DNA of 64,000 bases from NCBI GenBank assembly GCA_951812925.1, contig OX638371.1, forward strand, positions 33,516,101-33,580,100, written 5' to 3'. The notes beneath the pieces are model-generated. The model was not told the origin of the DNA, ran no database searches, and saw nothing but the letters and a program-made list of their open reading frames with translations. The stretch comes from Calliopum simillimum. Lineage: Eukaryota > Arthropoda > Insecta > Diptera > Lauxaniidae. Both the position numbers and the translations under genes were made by a program. Below are positions 59,032-64,000 of the stretch, piece after piece. Every line of letters starts with the position of its first letter. The first letter of the stretch is position 1.

Positions 59032-59897
59032 GGGTAGAACGGGGTTAAACAACCACTTTTGTGTTTGGCACTCTGTAAAAACTTTGTTTATGATAATAAT
59101 TTGAAAATTTAAACTGTTCCTGGTTCGTTGAACCCTTTGTTACAAAATTCATCCGAAAATTTTTTATCAAACTCGCATTGTTCATCCGGTATTTGCATTT
59201 GAACAAAAAGTGAGAAATGGTTGTTTTACCCCACCTGGTAGGGTAAAATAACCAATATAATAAAAGTGACCCACATTGTTATTTTAAGGGTTTTTATTTT
59301 ATCAGAATTTTACAAAACGTTACACTAGAACAAAATCAACTTGAAAAAGTTTCTCTTGAGCTTCATTAATCGCTGGCGTCACTTTCCTTAACGTATACTT
59401 CTTTTCTTGAACGACCTCTTTTGGAGCAACAAGTATTGTTTTTGGCTGCCGCGTCTTGATTTTTTTGCTCGGAAAATTCCTTTAGAATCTCTTTTTCCGA
59501 CCTTACCATGGTCGCCAATGCCTGTTTCTTCTTCTGGTTATTTAACCCCACGTGCTTTTTTTTATTTTTAGGCGAACAACTTTTTAACCAATTTAAATTT
59601 TGTAAAACCAATTACAGATTTGGATTCAGCATATAATTCTGCTCTTAGAAAACACTTACCTTTTTTTCTGCACTTCACTGATTTGTGGCATTTTGAACTT
59701 TTGTCGACTGAAAATATTGCGGCGAGGATGCGTCAAATCTTTCTTTCGTCAGAACTCAGGTTATAACACACGTGCGGTAGTGGAACCTTTTGCCAAAGTT
59801 GCGTTGTATTGATCACTATCTACTGTACCAACGGTCGTTCGATTCGACTTTATTAAAAAAAATTAGAGGCAATTGGTTGTTTAACCCCGTTCTACCC
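59032..59897. mobile_element. TIR element, TA-flanked, with GGGTAGAACGGGG ends
   Basis: 866 bp with perfect inverted ends GGGTAGAACGGGGTTAAACA (at least 23 bp), TA on both sides (59030-59031, 59898-59899). The interior has a minus-strand frame, 59366-59611, Lys-rich and ending in acidic ESDASD, similar in style to C-terminal tails of pogo-type transposases; that is a guess. The TIR match without mismatch suggests a recent insertion. Non-autonomous or internally deleted. Confidence 0.8.
59366..59611 (-). pseudogene. Possible transposase C-terminal remnant
   Basis: An 81-codon frame inside the TA-flanked element. It is rich in Lys, Gln and Glu (SEKEILKEFSEQKNQDAAAKN) and ends with an acidic tail. 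I see no DDE motif or other domain. Its place between intact TIRs makes a transposase or accessory-ORF remnant the likeliest reading; chance cannot be excluded. Confidence 0.3.
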
Positions 59898-59899
59898 TA

Positions 59900-60590
59900 C
59901 TACAAAATATTCAGAAGCTATAAAAAAAGGGCTTTTTGACCTAGAAAACATGAAAAATTGAGCAGATCCTTTAATAACCGAAAAGAATATTATTTATTCT
60001 ACTGAAATTTGCAAAAATCTGAAAATATGAAAAAATGGACTTGTCCGCATTGGCTTCTGTGTGACTGAATTCATGTTTTGTTTCCTATAACATTGTGAAA
60101 TAGTGAGAAATTTTGAGTTGTGATATTATTGTTGAAATGTGGCTCTTAATTTCATAAAGACTGTACGATTTTTTGTGACGACAATGTTGGTAATTTTTTT
60201 TCAAGCGAATCATACACGTGAGTCTCATTAAAATCGACACAATTGCGACAAGGCGTCTTAAGGAGGTTCCGCTTCTGGCCTGTCATGCTTTCATTATTAC
60301 TGGAATAGCCCGATAGCCAAAATTTGACCACAAATGTATTAAATAATTTTTTTACTTTTTGGACAGTTTTAGTACTTTTTTTGCTATTTGGTACAAAATA
60401 GAAAAGCTTATCCCTGGTGTAATGATAAATGTGAAACAAAAAGAAAACAAAAGACATGAAGTTAGTGGCAGTCAGCTTTTTGTCTTTTTCTTTGTGCTAT
60501 ATCGTCTTTTCAGTTCTGTGTGATCGCGTATTTTGTCTTTGTTAATTTTGCAAAATTTGCATTTAATTTTACCTGGCTTAATGGAAAATT
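59900..60590. other. Unassigned stretch
   Basis: The minus-strand frame at 60152-60457 has no recognised domain. Nothing else seen. Confidence 0.35.
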
Positions 60591-61179
60591 ACACAGGCCT
60601 ACAAAATTTGGCAAAGTTATTTTACCAGAAACCAGACTATACTTTTCCGATGTATTTTGACGTGCTGAATCCAAATCCGGGGATAAAAAAGTGCTAAAAA
60701 CACGTTTCAGCCTATATTTACGGTTATATATCATCGCCTATTCATTTTTGCTCCAAATTCTGTAAACATCATCTTAAAGTATGACCCTTAATCTTTTAAA
60801 TGCCGTTGAGTTTGCTTAAATATCTGTTTTTTTCACTGAGATATGCCACTTGGGGTTTGAGAGGTTTGGCTGTTTGGATTGATGGGTTTGTGGAAAGAGT
60901 TGTTTGTTCACAAAAGATATTTGAGCAAACTCAACGGTATTTAAAAGATTAAGGGTCATACTTTAAGATGATGTATACAGGTTTTGGAGTAAAAATCGAT
61001 AGGCGATGATATATAACCGTAAATATAGGCCAAAACAGTGTTTTTAGCACTTTCAGGTTAGGATATCTTGGAAACCTGAGCCAATAGAGCAATTCTGATC
61101 CCGGATTTGGATTCAGCACGTCGAAATAAATCGGAAAAGTGTAGTCTGGTTTCTGGTTAAATTTTTTGTAGGCCTGTGT
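60591..61179. repeat. Foldback element, ~240-265-bp arms, 87-bp loop
   Basis: The left arm 60591-60826 and right arm 60914-61179 are inverted copies: ACACAGGCCTACAAAA and its complement at the outer ends, TGACGTGCTGAATCCAAATCC, TATATATCATCGCCTAT, ATGACCCTTAATCTTTTAAA and GTTGAGTTTGC all have complements in order. The right arm has about 30 extra bp near 61050-61090. The outer similarity stops sharply at ACACAGGCC. Frames 60510-60734 and 60949-61245 are the two arms of one sequence, not genes. Confidence 0.9.
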
Positions 61180-62265
61180 TATAAAAATATTTTTAACTTT
61201 GTGCACATTTACACACAAATACGTTTCAAATGGTGTATAATTCAAAGTAGTGCTCTATTTCTAACGTAGTAAAAAAGGTAGGACAAATTTTTGTCTTGCA
61301 TGTTAATATATAGATATGAATCAGCAATGTACTCGTAAGTTTTGTTTTATTCGTGTTACTAGTTATTGTAAATAGAAATCTTTAAAAGCAATTTTCTTAA
61401 ACGGTAGTGCAAAGTGTTTACATCAACACTGATTGTAGGGTATAAAACAAAAAATTTAGCTAAGTAAAGCAGCAACGGTAACTAGAGCGTAATTCTAAAG
61501 TAGTTTCAGAGTTAAAAGTCAAAGCAATAAACTTTTCATACGGAAAAGCAGCAGAAATTAACACTGAAAAATCATATTAAAATATTAAAAAAAAAAGTTT
61601 TACCAAGCTACATTCCTTCAGCTACGTAAGTACATACATATATATAAATATACATATGTACATATCCACTTATTTCTACTCATTCTCATGTCTCGTATCT
61701 TTATGGCCTGCAGCTCAGAATAATTTCAGTTCACGCTTCAAGTCGAGATTTAAGTTTTTTTTTTAGTATTTTTCTTTATTTTATAGTTGACATTAGCTAA
61801 AAGTATGCTATTTTTAATGCGATTTGCATGCAGATATGCTGGGTATTCATAAAATTTTATGTTCATTTTATGTCTGATGATATATTTTCCTTTGTCCTTG
61901 TTTTTTTTTTTTTTTAATTAAAATGTTTGCGTTTAGTACTATAGTAGCTGCATCAGGAAACTACTAAATGGTATTATAGTGAGAAAAAACGGAGGAAAAG
62001 CGAATATGAAAAGCAGCAGCAAGAGTTATGTATGTATGTTGCATTTAAAAAATGGAATTGTGGCAGTAAATTTTTTCCAACACGCTCTAGTAAAATTGTG
62101 TTATAATTTTTTATATAAAAGCAAAATTAATTGAATGCACATCAGAGCCAAACTTAATAGAGTGCATATGGAGTTTTGATATTATGTAAATGTTTAATTT
62201 AATGACTTAAATTCTATTAATCACAGTCCAGTGAAATATTGCTTCATTGTTCCTATCCAAAATGA
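61180..62265. other. A/T-rich stretch with TACATA/TATATA microsatellites
   Basis: 61625-61675 is a TA/CATA microsatellite. No gene or other repeat recognised. Confidence 0.4.
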
Positions 62266-62640
62266 TACACAGGGAGAAAAAAATAGTTCCTAATATTTTA
62301 TTTCTAGGAAATTTTACTAGAATTCCAAGTCGGAATAGTGACAACTCCCCCAATTTTACCTTACTATTTGAGTCAATCCAGAATTTTGGAATAATTTTAA
62401 AGTTTAGTAATTTTTTTGAAAAAAACTGCAATGATATTTACCTTACTGTAAAGTTCAAACTACAAAAAAAAAAAAAAAAGAAAACAAAAACTGACCGCAC
62501 TAGTATTCAAACCGGGGATTGTCCGCACTATAGATAGAAAAACATTATTTTAGACCTTTACGCCACTGACCTATGTATATGATGAATAGGTATAAAATTT
62601 GTATATGAAGCAAATGTCTGGTCATATATATTTTTATCAG
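62266..62640 (-). repeat. SINE-like repeat with tRNA-like module 62490-62580
   Basis: Minus strand: AGTGGCGTAAAGGTCTAAAA (A-box-like), AATAATGTTTTTCTATC, then GCGGACAATC and CCGGTTTGAATAC (B-box). It ends in a long T-run (A-run on the plus strand, 62464-62480). The body at 62581-62640 is shared with the copies at 56521 and 63614. The segment at 62266-62460 starts ACACAGGGAGAAAA, like ACACAGAGAAAAC at 10933. Confidence 0.55.
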
Positions 62641-62982
62641 AATTATAAAGGTTTTATAACTATATATTAATACGTGAACAGTTTTTTTTGCGCCCCTTTT
62701 GCGAGGTAACCATTTAACCGATTTTCGATATTTTTTTTTTATATGAAAGGTACTGTGGTGTAGAATCCACGAATCCAAAAATTATACTCATAAGTTGCCA
62801 TTAAAGCATTTTAAAACAGGATCAAAGTTTCCCATGTAATTACAACAACAACAGCATCCACAATGTTATGCTGTGTTGTTAAGAAAGTGAATGAGACAGT
62901 GGAGTGAGAGAAATTTTGTTGTTGTTGTTTTTCTCTTGCTTGCACGAAACCTGTTTCGTTGCGCTCTGTCGACGTGCTGCAC

Positions 62983-63235
62983 TGATATTTTGGATGTTTC
63001 TCGATACTTTTGGACTTTTATCGATATTTTGGATGTTTCTCGATGCTTTTGGACTTTTACCGATATTTTGGATGTTTCTCGATGCTTTTGGACTTTTACC
63101 GATATTTTGGATGTTTCTCGATACTTTTGGACTTTTACCGATATTTTGGATGTTTCTCGATGCTTTTGGACTTTTACCGATATTTTGGATGTTTCTCGAT
63201 GCTTTTGCACTTTTACCAATATACATACCGATGTT
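62983..63235. repeat. 39-bp minisatellite, about 6.5 units
   Basis: The unit is GATATTTTGGATGTTTCTCG plus ATGCTTTTGGACTTTTACC, 39 bp. Because 39 is a multiple of three and the unit lacks stops in several frames, many overlapping frames stay open on both strands (13-residue repeats such as VKVQKHRETSKIS on the minus strand). Units differ at a few sites (ATGCTT/ATACTT). I do not consider it coding. Confidence 0.9.
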
Positions 63236-63489
63236 TGTCGATACTTTTGTGATTTTTTTTTTTATGTTTTCCGATATTTTTTGGCACAAGCACTGCACCA
63301 ATTTTTATGTTATTCGGTTTTAAGATATACTGAGCCTGCTGCATATAAAAAATGTTGCCACGATTAATGAATACTCAATGTTCTCGCTTTCTTTTGTACC
63401 AAACGGTACTCGGAAAAAGTGTATCTATCTTAAAGTAAAAGGCCAAATTTTAGCCACCGGCGATACTAGTTTTTATAAAACTTCAAAAA

Positions 63490-63680
63490 AAAAAAGAACC
63501 AACTTATCGCATTAGGATTCGAACCGTGGTCCGTCTGTGTGATGGATAGAAAAATATTATTTTTTACGCACAATTACAAACTTGTTAGACATCTACACCA
63601 TTGACCTACTATATGATAAAGAAGTCTAAAAATTGTATATTAAGCAAGTGTCTGTCCAATCACAAATATTTTTTTTACTA
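63490..63680 (-). repeat. SINE-like repeat with tRNA-like module 63501-63608
   Basis: Minus strand: body (TTGGACAGACACTTGCTTAA), A-box-like GGTGTAGATGTCTAAC, an A/T-rich insert (AAAAAATAATATTTTTC), CTATCCATCACACAG, B-box CGGTTCGAATCC, then about 20 bp and a T-run. Closest relatives are at 62266-62640 and 56438-56575. Not a tRNA gene. Confidence 0.6.
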
Positions 63681-64000
63681 GAATTATAGTCAAAATGGTT
63701 ATATTAGGTAAGGTAATTTATGTTTAAATTTAGTGTTAATTACTTTAATTTGCTTACAACCCGAGTGGATTCAATATTTTTATTTAAACTGAAACTAAAA
63801 CTGTGCCTTTTTTTGTAGCAAAATCTTAAATAGAATTGCATTTTAAAAATACCCACCACAGTTATCGTAAGCAATTTATATTTAGCTCACGTTATTCTCA
63901 TGACTGGCATAGTTTCAGGTTGCTACTGCTTCTTCTTTATATTGACTTGATATGTACGCGTCACTTTGACGTACGCCCGGTCCGCACGCGTCTCACGACG
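63681..64000. other. Right edge, nothing recognised
   Basis: A/T-rich until a GC-rich last 45 bp (GTACGCCCGGTCCGC) that could start another feature beyond the window. Confidence 0.3.

Noticed and set aside
60510..61245. Two minus-strand frames with similar proteins as a gene pair
   Set aside because: They are the two arms of one palindrome read on the same strand.
62866..63367. Several long overlapping frames on both strands with 13-residue repeats
   Set aside because: They come from a 39-bp minisatellite whose unit is a multiple of three and lacks stops; a frame open on both strands at once is expected from that alone.

Overview
The window is AT-rich eukaryotic DNA that looks like one long stretch of intergenic and intronic sequence from a higher (cyclorrhaphan) fly. 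A tephritid-like fly would fit, but the species cannot be fixed from this sequence. The reasons are DINE-1/INE-1-type helentron repeats with the fly-typical 5' block, mariner and Tc1 elements, a TATA-less Inr+DPE core promoter, and many small inverted-repeat elements. I found no complete protein-coding host gene. The only long, well-conserved ORF is a Tc1 transposase, and it is broken by a frameshift.

Layout. 1-9.6 kb: a foldback-like element at the left edge, a TA-flanked TIR element (1900-3523) with a helentron repeat nested in it, a second helentron repeat (5580-6525), and two small GGTCTTG-rich elements. 9.6-16 kb: a mariner with both TIRs and a dead transposase; a dead RNase H-bearing non-LTR retrotransposon running into an ~820-bp (CCTAA)n array; a second copy of the 1900-3523 TIR family; then a second, truncated copy of the retroelement in the same orientation. 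18-21.7 kb: a Transib-type element (CGGCG target duplication, terminal CACAGTG) that is mostly a ~760-bp palindrome, then an almost intact Tc1 with IR/DR-type ends. 22-32 kb: mostly unique AT-rich DNA with a 63-bp piggyBac-type MITE, one possible minus-strand 5' exon, and degenerate tandem repeats. 32.1-33.7 kb: a probable solo LTR filled with hairpin-forming repeats. 35-45 kb: more MITEs, helentron copies, and an unusual GGGCTGTAC inverted-repeat element enclosing two tRNA-like modules. 47-49.5 kb: minisatellites and a mariner fragment.

The one host-gene feature I support well is at 51047-52036 on the plus strand. It has an Inr (TCAGTT) with a DPE (GGACG) at exactly +28 to +32, GAGA-type sequence upstream, a GC-richer leader of about 990 nt without a convincing ORF, and a consensus splice donor (GAG|GTGAGT). 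It reads as the non-coding first exon of a gene whose body lies right of the window, so 52037-64000 is probably its first intron. That intron carries several inverted-repeat elements, tRNA-like repeats, a 39-bp minisatellite and a near-perfect TIR element.

The genes do not form a pathway. The biology here is layered transposon insertion (some nested, so relative ages can be read), structured repeats that could give long hairpin RNA, and one promoter.
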